A stretch of DNA of 64,000 bases from Ascaphus truei (taxonomy: Eukaryota; Chordata; Amphibia; Anura; Ascaphidae): assembly GCA_036426205.1 (NCBI GenBank), contig CM071570.1, positions 144,997,095-145,061,094 on the forward strand, written 5' to 3'. Below the pieces are notes generated by a model. The model did no database searches and was not told the DNA's origin. It saw only the letters and a program-made list of their open reading frames with translations. The translations under genes were made by a program, and so were the position numbers. Below, in pieces: positions 31,663-43,035 of the stretch (positions are counted from its first letter, which is position 1; each line of letters opens with the position of its first letter).

Positions 31663-31961
31663 TTAGGCCGAGTCCATAGACGGACAGGCCGCGCTGAGCC
31701 GTGCGGACGCTCAGCACTGAGCCCCTGCATCCTCAATGAGGATGCCTTGAGAGGGGGCTCACGCGAGCGTCTGCAGGCGTGCGGAGGCTTTGGAGTTTTC
31801 AGCAGAGAGCCAAGCTGTTTTTCACCTCCAACCACCTCCCCCCGGCTCCCATCGCGCATGCTGGCTCGCCTGCAAGTCCATGGAATCGCACTGACTAATG
31901 CAGACGAGCCTCAGCGTTAGCGCGCCTCCGCTTTCCTCACCCTTCTATGGCCCGGGCCTAA
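31663..31961. mobile_element. MITE with TTAGGCC...GGCCTAA ends
   Basis: About 300 bp. Begins TTAGGCCGAGTCCATAGACGG and ends CTATGGCCCGGGCCTAA, imperfect inverted repeats; the interior is GC-rich and carries a foldback around GGATGCCTTGAGAGGG. No coding sequence. Confidence 0.55.
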
Positions 31962-31969
31962 GAAGTATT

Positions 31970-32715
31970 TGCTACAGCAGGGCTCTTCAACTGGTACACT
32001 CCCAAAAATGTTGTTGTCAACCATAAGCTCAAGACTCTATTGGCTGATATTTATAAACCCTGTACCAGTAAGAATAGGGTGGTGCACTATCAGGAATAGT
32101 TACAGAACCGTTTAACCAAATAGAGAGAGATTCCAACAAATATGCGCTCTTCATTTATCTTTATTCTATCAAAAATGTGTTACATATTTATAAATCATTA
32201 AAATGGTTGCACCCAGATGGAAATATAATCACAACAGGGACACATTTGCCAAACTATACAATGTATAGGCCTAGCTGGATTTCTGTCGTTCCCCTTACCA
32301 ACTGACATTGCGGCATTCATGAGTCAGGGAGAGAGACAAGGATATAAGTAGCAGTGGTGGAGAAGTCCGAGTACATTGGACTTTCATTTTAAGGTTGAAA
32401 AGAAAATACCTTTACCAATCAGACCCGGAGTTGCCGCTGGTATTTGGTAACTATATTACCAGCGAGCTAATTCATTAGCATTAATATGGCGATTAACCAC
32501 ATGCTGTTTACATCTGTCCACTTGGATTTTTCAATATTTAATGGGAATTAGCCATAACTTTATCCAGTTTCCTGGGGGTTGTAATAATTATAGATGTACT
32601 GTAAGTTAAATTGTTATCATTGAGATATTACATTGGTATTATCATAGTGAGTCCATATATAGCGACCATATGGAGCCTTTTAAAGGTTCGCAAACCTAGA
32701 TACTATTTTGATGTA
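31970..32715. other. No gene seen
   Basis: AT-rich DNA with no recognisable coding, RNA or repeat-end features. Confidence 0.5.
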
Positions 32716-33048
32716 CACTACCGACACGCTTTATTGCGCATCGGCCAGATCCGCAAGCCGGGAGATTTCCCGGCTTGCTAGTGGCCGCCCCTCGGCGTGC
32801 CGCGCGTCATAGACGCGCGGTCACGCGTCTTCGGGAGCCTGCGCCCCCTGCACGCGCGTCCAGGGCTCCCCGAGGGAGCCCTGGTGTCCCGCGATGTGGG
32901 GGACGGCGGCAGGGGGTTCCGGGGGACCCGGCGGACCCGGCAGCGGTAGGGAGAGCGCTTCGGCGCGCGCCCGTCACCCTCGGGCACGCGCCAGGCTACT
33001 GCTGCGGCCAAGAACGGGCAAATGCTCGAATAAACTTGGCCGCAGCAG
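32716..33048. mobile_element. Diverged GC-rich relative of the TA MITE
   Basis: Starts CACTACCGACACGCTTTATTG and ends GCTCGAATAAACTTGGCCGCAGCAG, flanked by TA (32714-32715 and 33049-33050). The ends match the MITE at 1493-1885, but the interior is GC-rich with GCCGGGAGATTTCCCGGC and GGGCTCCCCGAGGGAGCCC palindromes. It is a second subfamily using the same type of ends. Confidence 0.7.
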
Positions 33049-33084
33049 TATGTTATGGTTATGTTGGTTCTCTAATAGTAAATA

Positions 33085-34402
33085 CAGGTAAACCCCGTTA
33101 TAGCGCGGTCCTCGGGGGCCACCCGATCCGACCGCGCTAGACCCGGGGTCGCGCTAATTTTTTTTTTAAAATGGCCGCCGCGCGCCTGATCGGGAGGGAG
33201 GGAGTGAGGAAGGAAGGAAGAGGTGGCCGGAAGCCCTACACGTCCCCAAGCCACGGCGAGTCCAGCTGCAACCTGCTCCTTACCTCCCACCACCGGCATC
33301 CATTTCCTCCCCGCCCAGGCCCCCACACCTACCGGCCCTCCGTGGCATAGCCCACGTGGCCCTCTGAGTCCCAGCCTGCTCCTCACTCCCCCCCCCCCCT
33401 ATCCTCCCGGCACTCCCCCTCCTCCTGATGCCAGCTCTGCTCCGATCTCAGCAGCTGACACCAAAGGTAGGGAGGGGGAGTGGGAGGTGTGGTGTAGTGT
33501 GCTGTGAGTGCTGTGAGAGTGTGCTGTGAGGGCTGTGTGCTGTGAGAGCTGTGTGCTGTGAGAGTGTGCTGTGAGAGTGTGCTGTGAGAGTGTGTGCTGT
33601 GAGCAGTGTGCTGGGAGTGTGTGCAGTGTGTGCAGTGTGCAGTGAGTGTGTGCAGTGGTGCAGTGAGAGTGTGTGCAGTGAGAGTGTGTGCAGTGAGAGT
33701 GTGTGCAGTGAGTGTGTGCAGTGAGAGTGTGTGCTGTGAGCAGTGTGCTGGGAGTGTGTGCAGTGTGCAGTGTGTGCAGTGAGTGTGTGTGCAGTGAGTG
33801 TGTGTGCAGTGAGAGTGTGTGCAGTGAGAGTGTGTGCAGTGGTGCAATGAGAGTGTGTGCAGTGTGTGTGCAGTGAGAGTGTGTGCTGTGAGCAGTGTGC
33901 TGGGAGTGTGTGCAGGTGCAGTGTGTGCAGTGAGTGTGTGTGCAGTGAGTGTGTGTGCAGTGAGTGTGTGTGCAGTGAGTGTGTGTGCAGTGAGAGTGTT
34001 TGCTGTGAGAGTGTGTGCAGTGAGAGTGTGTGCAGTGAGAGTGTGTGCAGTGAGATTGTGTGCAGTGAGAGTGTGTGCAGTGAGTGTGTGCTGTGAGCAG
34101 TGTGCAGGGAGTGTGTGCAGTGTGCAGTGTGTGCAGTGAGTGTGTGTGCAGTGAGTGTGTGTACAGTGAGAGTGTGTGCAGTGAGAGTGTGTGCAGTGAG
34201 TGTGTGCAGTGAGAGAGTGTGCAGTGAGAGAGTGTGCAGTGTGTGCAGTGTGCAAAAAAAATAAAAAAATAAAAAATTTTAATTGAAAAAAAACATTTTT
34301 TAATTTAATTTTTTTTTTTTTTTTTTAAACGGGAGCCACGTGAAAACCGCGTTATAACCGATTTTGCATTATAACTGGTCGGGCTATAATGGGGTTTACC
34401 TG
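33085..34402. mobile_element. Tigger/pogo-like non-autonomous element (1.3 kb) with internal minisatellite
   Basis: Starts CAGGTAAACCCCGTTATAGC and ends GCTATAATGGGGTTTACCTG, inverted repeats of about 25 bp flanked by TA (33083-33084 and 34403-34404). Ends of this kind and a TA target fit the Tigger branch of Tc1/mariner. The interior holds a GC-rich part and then a GTGTGTGCAGTGAGA minisatellite; there is no transposase. Confidence 0.8.
33485..34255. repeat. GTGTGTGCAGTGAGA minisatellite
   Basis: About 770 bp of units of 10-16 bp such as GTGTGTGCAGTGAGA and GTGTGCTGTGAG, arranged in larger blocks that recur (a GTGCTGTGAGCAGTGTGCTGG segment appears at about 33595, 33730, 33885 and 34090). This gives long but meaningless open frames on both strands. 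Confidence 0.95.
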
Positions 34403-34419
34403 TATCACTTATCAGCACT

Positions 34420-35340
34420 TTATTGACTGCTCTTCATCTCACCTATTATTGAGGCCAGGACAAACATTGTATAGATTGACATGTTTGTCTCTGTTGTGAT
34501 TATATTTCCATCTGCACGCAACCATTTTAGTAATCTATAAATATGTAATTAATTTTTGATAGAATAAAGATAAAGGAAGAGTGCATATCTGTGGGAATTT
34601 CTCTCAGTCTATTTGGTTAACCTCTTTAACTGGTAACCTTGGTCTCTGTTCCTGCTAACTTCATACTTGTTGCTTATGTACAGTAGCTAAGGGCAGTTTT
34701 TCACAGTGAAACTAACTTCTATGTTAAGATAATGTAAATATCTATAGTGCATATGTTATAAATGATGATAAATGTTAAAATATACTAATTTTCACATCTT
34801 TAATGTATCTAAAATTACATTGCAGTAGGCTTGTGGCTCCTAAATGTTTTCTGATCTGACTCCTTTAGAGAAATAGTTGAAACGCTGTATCCTACAGCTT
34901 GAATTGACATTAAAAATCCATACCCTAAGGCAACAATGTTAAAGTAAATCTCTTCCAGTGTCGGAGTTAACATAACTATGCCAGTATGTGTGACACAGCC
35001 GATATTCTAGAATAATTATATCAGTAATGATGAACATGAAAAACTGGATTTTCTGTACCATTTAGTTTCGATGCATGGATACTTTTATTGCTTAGATTAA
35101 TCAGCTCAAAAACTGCACCTGTCTTTCCATTCATTTCTCAAAACGCCATGCAATAATTATGTTTCATAATTGAAGGCAGAGCTTTAAATGTAATACCAAC
35201 ATCGTTTAAAGTGCACTACTACTTTTTCATTGTTGTAGACTTCTATAGCAAACAATGTTATGCTTTATACATTGATTTATTTTTTATTCCATAGATGTAC
35301 ATACTATTTCCATCAAAATGTGTAAGCTTGTCATAAATAT
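34420..35340. other. No gene seen
   Basis: AT-rich DNA without recognisable features. Segments around 34430-34620 partly match 32100-32480 in inverted orientation (AATTAATTTTTGATAGAATAAAGATAAA against TTTATCTTTATTCTATCAAAAATG), so this and the previous unannotated stretch may be the two arms of one interrupted repeat. Confidence 0.45.
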
Positions 35341-35349
35341 ATCCCTTGT

Positions 35350-35610
35350 GAGAATATTCACATGTCTCAGACAGGTCAGCAACCCTGCTTTTCACCAACA
35401 TTTTTTAGCATACCATGCTTTAACTGCAGCTAGGGATTCTGGGAAATGACATGCAAATGAGCACACAGTGTTACTTTTTGCTCCATATTCATTTTAACAC
35501 AGAGCCCTATAATCTTATACCTGCCGCATTACACAGGTTTTCAGCACAGCCTGGGTTAAAGAATTGCAGAGTCAGTAAAACTACTCACAGATAGCCGTTT
35601 TTTCCTTTTT
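35350..35610. repeat. Repeat family D fragment
   Basis: Closely similar to 10270-10520: GTCTCAGACAGGTCAGCAACCC, GGGATTCTGGGAAATGACAT, TTTTCAGCACAGCCTGGGTT. Non-coding. Confidence 0.7.
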
Positions 35611-35791
35611 GAACTCATTAGTGTGAGGGAGGTTACACTGGCTTTGCAATATGAAGCTGTGATAGGTTTATACCACACAATAAATAAGTTATGGAGGGTA
35701 AAAAAGTGTCAAAAACCCTCCAAGCTTATGATCATATTTAATATAGATGGCATTTCCCGCAGGAATAACAGAATACTGGCCAATTCTTCTG

Positions 35792-36128
35792 CAGTAGAGA
35801 CTTTCAGTTAACCGACACTCCGTTTTATCCGACATTATCCTTCCCCCCCATTCTCACTTACCAGGCTTACCGGCGGCACAGGTGTCAGACAGCTGGCGGC
35901 GGCAGTAGTGGCTTGGTAATGGCGGCAGGAGAAGACATGCAATCTGAGCAGGAGCAGAGCAGCACAGGAGACAACAGGGGAGGAACACGCTGTAACACCG
36001 GAAGTTGACCGGCATCTGACTTCCGGGGGGTGCGCAAATGTCGGTTAATACTTTCCGTATTATCTGACATTTTCGTCTATCTGACATGATATTGGTCCAA
36101 TTTAGGTCGGATAACCGAGACTCTACTG
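35792..36128. mobile_element. Tigger/pogo-like MITE (CAGTAGAGAC...)
   Basis: Starts CAGTAGAGACTTTCAGTTAACC; the right end, reverse complemented, is CAGTAGAGTCTCGGTTATCC. Internal CGACAT/ATCTGAC repeats are present. The right flank is TA; the left flank is TG, probably a decayed TA. About 337 bp, no coding sequence. Confidence 0.75.
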
Positions 36129-36424
36129 TATTTTATGAAGGATATTCCCTCATAATTTGTTAAAAAATGTATTTTCAAATCAATGCAAGTCAAGTCACCA
36201 AACCTTTTGAAAATAGTTAGCACATTGCCCCGTATGAATAACATATATGAGACCTATGGGACTATGATTTATATAGTGGTGCCATGTCATAAGTGACCTG
36301 TCGGCAGCAGAAGACACTGTACAGCCAATTAGTTTCAATGGGCCGTAACGTGTTTTCTGGCACCAAACGATATATTATGGAGTAGCATTGCTTAGTAAAC
36401 TTGTATGTATGTATATTTAAAAAA

Positions 36425-37126
36425 AAATCTACGTAAGTACCAGCACTCACTGGCTAATGGTTAATGATGAAAACAGTTGTAATGCAGAAAATACATTTAA
36501 TAATAAAACAAACCAGAAAAAAATCTCCACAGAGCATGAGGAGCTGAGCCACAGAGGGTTTGATTACTGTTTTCATTTGCTATTCCCATTAATATTTTAC
36601 ATTGACTGTTGTGGACTCCTGGTGCTTTTTTGCAAGCGGTGTTCAGCATTTACTGTACTATTGCCAACAGTGTCCTGTGGTAGTTGAACTACTGGCATTG
36701 ACTATAGTGGATTCTTGCTGCCCTGCTATTAGCTGTATTTAGCCTACACTGCATGATGGCTATCTATTTTCAGGGGTGTCTGATTTGACCAGTGATAGGG
36801 GAAGGAAGACTTAGGGAAGTACCTCTGGGACCATTTGGACCAGGGGGAATGGGCCAGATGAAGAGGTAGTCCCTCGAAACCTTTCCCCCCTAGCATACTT
36901 TCCGTTCTCCGGTTTTTGTGTATATTCCTTGTGTTTCATGTTTTTTTCCCCTTTTCCTTTTTTCCCCCCACCCCTCACTTTGTGACATGCCCATTTGTGA
37001 CACTGGTTTCTGCAAACACATTTGATTTATTTTTGGTTTGTTTTATTATTAAATGTATTTTCTGCATTTTCAACTGTTTTCATCATTTAGCCATTAGCCA
37101 GTGAGTTCTGGTACTTACGTAGATTT
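36425..37126. mobile_element. Element with ~90-bp terminal inverted repeats
   Basis: Left arm 36425-36515 (ATCTACGTAAGTACCAGCAC, CACTGGCTAATGG) is repeated inverted at 37033-37126 (CCATTAGCCAGTGAG, GGTACTTACGTAGAT). The interior of about 520 bp includes a GAAGAGGTAGTCCCTCGAAACC stretch (about 36858-36885) similar to Penelope-type tails. No transposase. It may be a foldback pair of one retroelement tail or a DNA element. Confidence 0.7.
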
Positions 37127-37372
37127 GTTAGTTCTTTACAGGGGAATAAGGGTCTCCTTTTGTTCCGTGCACCCTGCAATTGCATAAATTTAACACTATC
37201 AGTGTGCTGTCTATCGTCCCCCTTTCCCCTTTTATGTATATTTTTATTACATCCATCAGGTACAAGTCACTTTACAATATAATTAGCATGTAGAGAGATA
37301 CAGAAACAGTAGCGGTAAACATTAAAGCATTGGCTGCAGCGTGTTTATGCTCATACTGTACCTTAGTAGTGT

Positions 37373-37830
37373 TCACCCAGGCCTATGTAAACACTTCATT
37401 GAACAGATGAACAGTGCTTGAGGGACGTTGAGAGGCAGGGAGTTCCAGGGGTATGGTGCAGCATGTAAGAAGGGTTGTAAGCGGGAGAGAGCAGTAGTGA
37501 CACAGGGGGTCGAGAGAAGGCAGGCCTGAGCAGAGAGTAGATAAAAAGTAGGGCTATCGTCAGAGATTAAAGCTGAGCTATAGGGAGGGGCAGACGAGTT
37601 GAGAGCCTTGAAAAATAGAAGAATCATTTTGTAGTGATTGCGGAAATTAATAGGGAGCCGACAGAGAGTTTTTAGGAGAAGAGCAGCAGAGACTGATAGA
37701 AAATAGAGATGTATAAAACTTTTGGATGAGGTCGCAAACCATGCCCCTTTTTTGGGTCGTGAAAAAAAAGCAGTGGCTGAGTCAGAGCTTGCAGAGCCCC
37801 TGGAGAGCACAACACATTCTGTTACCAAAT
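37373..37830 (-). pseudogene. L2/jockey-type LINE, C-terminal end of the reverse transcriptase ORF
   Basis: The 151-codon minus-strand frame carries the conserved ending of non-LTR ORF2 proteins: LCRLPINFRNHYKMILLFFK, ALNSSAPPY, a Ser-rich linker, a TALSR segment and HAAPYPWNSLPLNV. In this family the block follows the thumb of the reverse transcriptase. The frame is open through this part but lacks the catalytic domains, and the N-terminal third matches poorly, so this is a truncated fragment. I assign it to the L2-like group by eye. Confidence 0.7.
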
Positions 37831-38399
37831 GCAGTTACTCCACGATCAGGTGATCGTGAGAGTTGCCGGAGGGGCTGTGGCACTCTGGTACCGCGACCCC
37901 TCTGGTGACCAAAGGGTTTGGGCTCGATGAACCATTTTTCAGGGAATATTGGAATTTGATCAAACAAATGCTTCCATTTTTTTTAATACATTTTGGACAG
38001 TTTTGTACATAACTGAGTGCATAGTGAGGTTATCCTTGCAGCAGCATGGCCCTTTAAGGTAATCTTGGGATTTTTAAGGAAAACTGGAGCTAAGGAGAGT
38101 TTTAATTTTGTGTGGTTTTTTTTTTTTACTAAGTTACAGAGAGACCTTTGTTTTAATATAAAATATCATAGCATTTTTTTTCAGTGCATGGGATATAATC
38201 TATTTACAGGTTGTAGTGGTACATAGGAAATTGCTCAGTTACTTAATCTACCATGTTTTTTGGGAAAAAAAAAGTTCACTAAATATTTAATCAGCAAGTA
38301 TTATAATGATTGAATCTATGGACCAGCTTCCAGAAGTTAAACCCTCCATTGTTGAAAGGGCCTGAAATGAATTGCCGAACAATGTGTAGGAGACCCTTT

Positions 38400-38630
38400 C
38401 AGTAGAGATGTTCCAACTTGACCAAGTTATGTTCACATTTTTCTTCCTACGAATTTTGGAAAAGTTTTGAAGTGCCAAAAATGTGCTCCCATCCAGAGTC
38501 TGAAATAGGGCTTTTGTTATTGTACAGATGAGTCCTTTACTAAATAATACCTGGACGATTTTGTTGGGTGGGGGAGTGCAAATTTTGCCAGGTTTGTAAA
38601 GTTGGCCAAAAATTTGGAACATCTCTACAG
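38400..38630. mobile_element. MITE with GTAGAGATGTTCCAA ends
   Basis: About 231 bp, from CAGTAGAGATGTTCCAACTTG to TTTGGAACATCTCTACAG, clear terminal inverted repeats of about 20 bp. Non-coding; superfamily not assigned. Confidence 0.7.
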
Positions 38631-38639
38631 TATCTTTCT

Positions 38640-39444
38640 CAACTGAATGGGTTATATAAATTTGTAGTGTTGTATGAACACTGACTGCTAAACATCTGTT
38701 AAATAATCAAATTCAGCCAACACACTGTAGATAAAAATATGTCACCATTGTGTAACTAACTTTGTTTTCTCATGAAAGTGTAATTTTTTTCCCCACCAGC
38801 AAATAAACTGATTGGTATGTATAAAAGCATTGCAACTCCTTCCTTAATCAAATATTCTGGGACTGCAGGCTCCTGTCTGCATCTACTTAACTTACTTCTA
38901 GTGCAACCCAGGTGTACATTTTAGTGGCAGTTTTCAGAATTCATCTGATTTTTATTTAGATTACATAAAAAGAGTATTTTCCTTGCAATAATTGGGTATT
39001 TAAAATTCTCCCGCTTCAAATTCTCCATTTGAAAGGACAATACTCTCTTATTAGTAAAAAGAAGTGTGCACCAAGTATGTTTTTGTAATAAACAAGAGTA
39101 TAAATAAATGGTGAGCAACCTGTGCCACAAAGGTTGTATGTAGCTTTAAAAGAGTTAAAATGTAGCTGCATAAGATATGATAATATAGGGGTTGTTCATT
39201 AAACTGCAATAGGGTCGATTAGGGCACTATCACATATAAACCCATATTGACGTCAAGAGAATTTTCCATGCAATAGTGCTCTGATCTGCACAATCACAGT
39301 TCGCTGAATAATCCCCTATGACCAATTGATTCATATTTTTTACAAAACATAAAATTATTTTGCAATAGAATTTATTATAACTGTTTTTTTTTTTTTTTAC
39401 TTATACTGGATTACGCAGTAGTTCTTTTTATGAATGTTTATAAT
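38640..39444. other. No gene seen
   Basis: AT-rich DNA without recognisable coding or repeat-end features. Confidence 0.5.
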
Positions 39445-39448
39445 GGTG

Positions 39449-40198
39449 TGTAGCCATGGCTGGGTGTGGCTACTATTCTACCTTGTACTGACATATCAGT
39501 CCTGGTAACAGCAGGCAGTATTGGGATCAATCATGGGTTTCCCCCACTCAGGCAGTACTCTTGAGTGACATGGGAGGAGGTGGGATTATGTCTGTTGTTG
39601 CCCAATCCTGGGTTCAGACTTGGTACCCTCCCCCTACTGTACTGGGGGTTGCATCTCCAAATTGTTAGATGGTCTCTACCCTTGAGAGAGACACGGTATC
39701 ACACCCAGGCTGCTGTGTACCGGCAGACCCTGGTTCCCTTCCCTTCGGGGGAGTGGTTGATTACCTATACCTCTGGTCTTGCTAGAGGATCAGTGAAGAG
39801 CTAAGACTGCTGCAGGGGCCCATGACCTGTAGTGAAGGTCCATGGACCATCTGAAGTTTGAAAGGCCAGAGCTGTGGCTGCCTTGGGCAGAGTTGCCAAA
39901 AGACTGCACTGAGAGCAAAAGAATAAAGCCGTTCCTGTTATATATACCTCCTGGGTGGTGTGTAACCTTTCCTGGGAGAGAGAAGTCGGTGGGTGATTAC
40001 CTTCATACACCTAGAGCCAACAGCAGATGGAGGCGCTGAGTACCATGGAGTAAATGTCGGGTATGTACCCCAGAAGCCTGTTCTGCACTCCCCACAAACA
40101 TCGTCGGACACCTCAGCCTCTTGTGAGCCTACAGGTAGCATGCACCATACACCTGGTGACAGGGGAATCTCCCATAGCGTGGGGGAACAACCGTTACA
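39449..40198. mobile_element. Solo LTR (750 bp) with GGTG target duplication
   Basis: Starts TGTAGCCATGGCTGGG and ends ACAACCGTTACA; flanked by GGTG at 39445-39448 and 40199-40202. AATAAA is at about 39921. A second solo LTR of the same family is at 62214-62982 with its own 4-bp duplication. Solo LTRs arise by recombination between the two LTRs of a full element. The 4-bp duplication fits Gypsy-type elements. Confidence 0.88.
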
Positions 40199-40202
40199 GG
40201 TG

Positions 40203-41176
40203 TACCAGAGATAGTTAGATTAAGCAAGCACTGCAGACATTTGTAAAAGCGTGGCATGACTGCTGGTCTGAATGACACAAATGACCACTGTGGCGGTGTC
40301 CTCTAATTAAAAGTTTGCTTTGTCATTTGGTTTGTCCCACAAGTAGGTACAGCTGTTGGCTAGGAGTCTTGCTACAACTTTCCATATAACCTATCTCCCT
40401 TCCTGTTTAATAGCATGAATTTTGTATAAACCTTTTTAAAATAAGGCCCAACGAGCTTGGACCATGTTAAATAGGATTACAATTTCTCAAAAACTGACTC
40501 AAAACCACTATATATTTTATTAACACACTCGGACCAGGAGAAGTAATGTTTAACGGACCTCCTTAAAAATTGTTTATAGCTCTGTTTTGTACGTGGCCTT
40601 AGAGTCTCTTCTGCAACAACTTAAAAAGAGACTTCAGATTTTAAACTGCAGTGATGGTCTTCCTCCCGGCATTAACCTGTGCACCATGCATACACAATAT
40701 GGTTGTAGGGATATCAATCATTGCTTTGTGTTAACTTGCTACATGTTAGTCATGGCTGCATTTCACAATATAAAAGCGAATTTAATGTGAACAGTGAGTC
40801 TACTGTATGTTGAAATATGTCCCAATCTGCATAACAAAAAATCTGACACCAATGACAGTTTCAACGAAAGTACTGCTTGGTTTTTGTATATGATAAAATC
40901 CCCATTTTTTATATGCTCCTAATGTACACAGATGATAGAGATGCCTTTTTGTCGACAAATTACTAATGTAAATTAAAGTGGCTAATTCTATGGATAATCA
41001 AATAGTCAATAAATATTGACCTGGTGACTAATCACTTTAATTGGTTTTAGAAATGAGAGGGATCATAATGGAAGTGTGAGGTTTCTTGAAGACTTTACAT
41101 TATACATTATACAAGATCTAATTTCCTGGCTCTATGTCAAACAAATGTAAATAAGATAAACAGATTATTATATAGA
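40203..41176. other. No gene seen
   Basis: AT-rich DNA; the short open frame 40587-40790 has no recognisable domain. Confidence 0.5.
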
Positions 41177-41181
41177 GACAT

Positions 41182-41811
41182 TGTAACAGGGACTTATCAC
41201 TGTTTGAGAGACACTGCCTCTAAATCCAGCAGAGAGATAGTTAATTGCAGCCACTCAATTAACTAGTCTCCACCTGGACTAATGAGAGCTCTGTACAAAG
41301 CCAGATGTGAGAAACAGGAGAGAGATTTCTTAGCACACATTTGGGCTGACATAAGGAGAAAGGAGAAAGAGGACTTCAGAGATTTCCTTAGTCCACAACT
41401 GGACTGACATGAGGAAAATATGATTCTTGATGCATACAAAAGGACTGTATGCTGGCAGCAGGACAAGGGGACAAGACACAGACACAGACTCAAGGGGACA
41501 CGACACAGACTCAAGGTTGCTGACTCAGAAGAACAGAGAGGCTTTCCCCTACAACTACAACAACAGAAACAGATAAGAGACTTTCTAGTTGGACAGTTGT
41601 GTATATATATACAATATATGTTTAGGGTGGTAACCAGCTTAGCTACCCACCCGGTTAGAAAGGCCTGGAGTAAAGGTTTAGTTATTCTCCCAAGTGGAGT
41701 AGGCCTTTATTTTGTATGTTTTGCCTTGTTAAAGGAACAGGCGCAATAAAGCAAGGATTTAATTTCACCCTAATCGGTCTCCATTAAATACATCCGCACA
41801 CATCTCTTACA
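41182..41811 (+). mobile_element. Solo LTR (630 bp), Gmr1-like family
   Basis: Starts TGTAACAGGGACTTATCAC and ends ACACATCTCTTACA; flanks GACAT (41177-41181) and GCCAT (41812-41816) look like a 5-bp duplication with one mismatch. AATAAA is at about 41746, near the 3' end. The stretch ACCAGCTTAGCT...GGTTAGAAAGGCCTGGAG resembles the LTR at about 27830-27870. Confidence 0.75.
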
Positions 41812-41816
41812 GCCAT

Positions 41817-42400
41817 CAATAGCATTTTTGTTGTTGTAGATTATTATTTCTGTATTCCACTGTATATCTGTTAACTGTAAAGGAAACACAAAATGTAGAT
41901 GCAGTGCAGATTCACTTAAATAGGGTCAGCATTATTCCTTTTCATATACGTTATAGATGGCAACAGAAGTTCATAAGTAGTGTTTAATAAACAATAGGAG
42001 GAGGAGAAGTTAGGTATATGGAGATGTCAACTTTGAGTGAGTTTTGAGAGTTATGAACCAATACAAAGAAATGTTAATGGAAAAGCACGGCCTTCAGTAA
42101 ATGAGACTTGAAATCCATAACAGTGCAGGTGCTAAATTTTATTGGCAGACTCCAATTCAATCATTACAAATCTGTTTGGTTTGACACATCTGGAACAGAT
42201 GAACACAACTGCTCTATCAGATACAAAGCAATATGTGTGTATTAGACACAGAGTAGAGTGCCATTTGTGTTATACATAGAAGATATGTTCTGATCATCTC
42301 CTCTCCTCCAATGCAAGTATTAGATAATTCCTGTGGATAAAAGAGTTTATTTTGCATATGATCGGTTAATAATTGATGCATTTATCTACTGATTTAATAA
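41817..42400. other. No gene seen
   Basis: AT-rich; no recognisable feature. Confidence 0.5.
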
Positions 42401-42409
42401 TTATGCTAT

Positions 42410-42660
42410 ACACTGGTGTTTCTTTTATTTGTTTTTATTAAACCAGGGAGATTTGCTGGTACGTGGGATATTACGGTGTTGTGGTGCAACAATTTAGTAG
42501 CCACAGGCTATATGGCTACATTTACAAAGTATAGAATTTGTATTTGTCCCTGACGAAGGCGCACCACCACTGTAACCAGTCGGACAGTATGTATGTGTTA
42601 AATATGGAAAAATAAAAGGTATTTTAAAGAAGATTTGCCTCTCTGGGATTCCTTCACCTA
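42410..42660 (+). repeat. Penelope-type tail fragment
   Basis: Contains CCCTGACGAAGGCGCACCACC and then an AATAAAAGGTATTTTAAAGAAG end, reminiscent of the tails that follow GIY-YIG elements elsewhere in the window, but without the CGAAACG core. Low confidence. Confidence 0.35.
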
Positions 42661-42847
42661 TGTAAAGAGATCAACTTCTGCATTATGATATACCTTTAAT
42701 TAGATAATATTCTAAAATGTGGAAGATAAGAGTGCCTTACTTCACCTACATATTTTGAGAATTACCGGAGAAGATATGAGTAGTGATGTACCATAGAATA
42801 TGAATTTGTGAATGTTGAAGAATCTCCTCAATCAGTTTTAGATCATG

Positions 42848-43032
42848 CATGTCAACTCCAGTCCTCGGGCGCAAACAGGCCAGGTTTAAGGATTATCAAC
42901 TAACTTCAGCACAGCTGGCTCAATGTCATGGCTCAGTATGACTGAGCCACTAATTGAGCCAGCTGTGCTGAAGTAGGGATATCCTGAAAACCTGGCTTGT
43001 TTGCGGCCCTCGAGGACTGGAGTTTGACATGC
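42848..43032. mobile_element. Foldback MITE (ACTCCAGTCCTCG family), full copy
   Basis: About 185-bp palindrome: CATGTCAACTCCAGTCCTCG ... CTCGAGGACTGGAGTTTGACATG, with an inner arm CTTCAGCACAGCTGGCTCA / TGAGCCAGCTGTGCTGAAG. The same family is at 8078-8176 in shorter form. Confidence 0.85.
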
Positions 43033-43035
43033 TTG

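Noticed and set aside
33383..34255. 290-codon minus-strand frame of His/Thr repeats
   Set aside because: It translates the GTGTGTGCAGTGAGA minisatellite; no start context or domain, and several frames are equally open.
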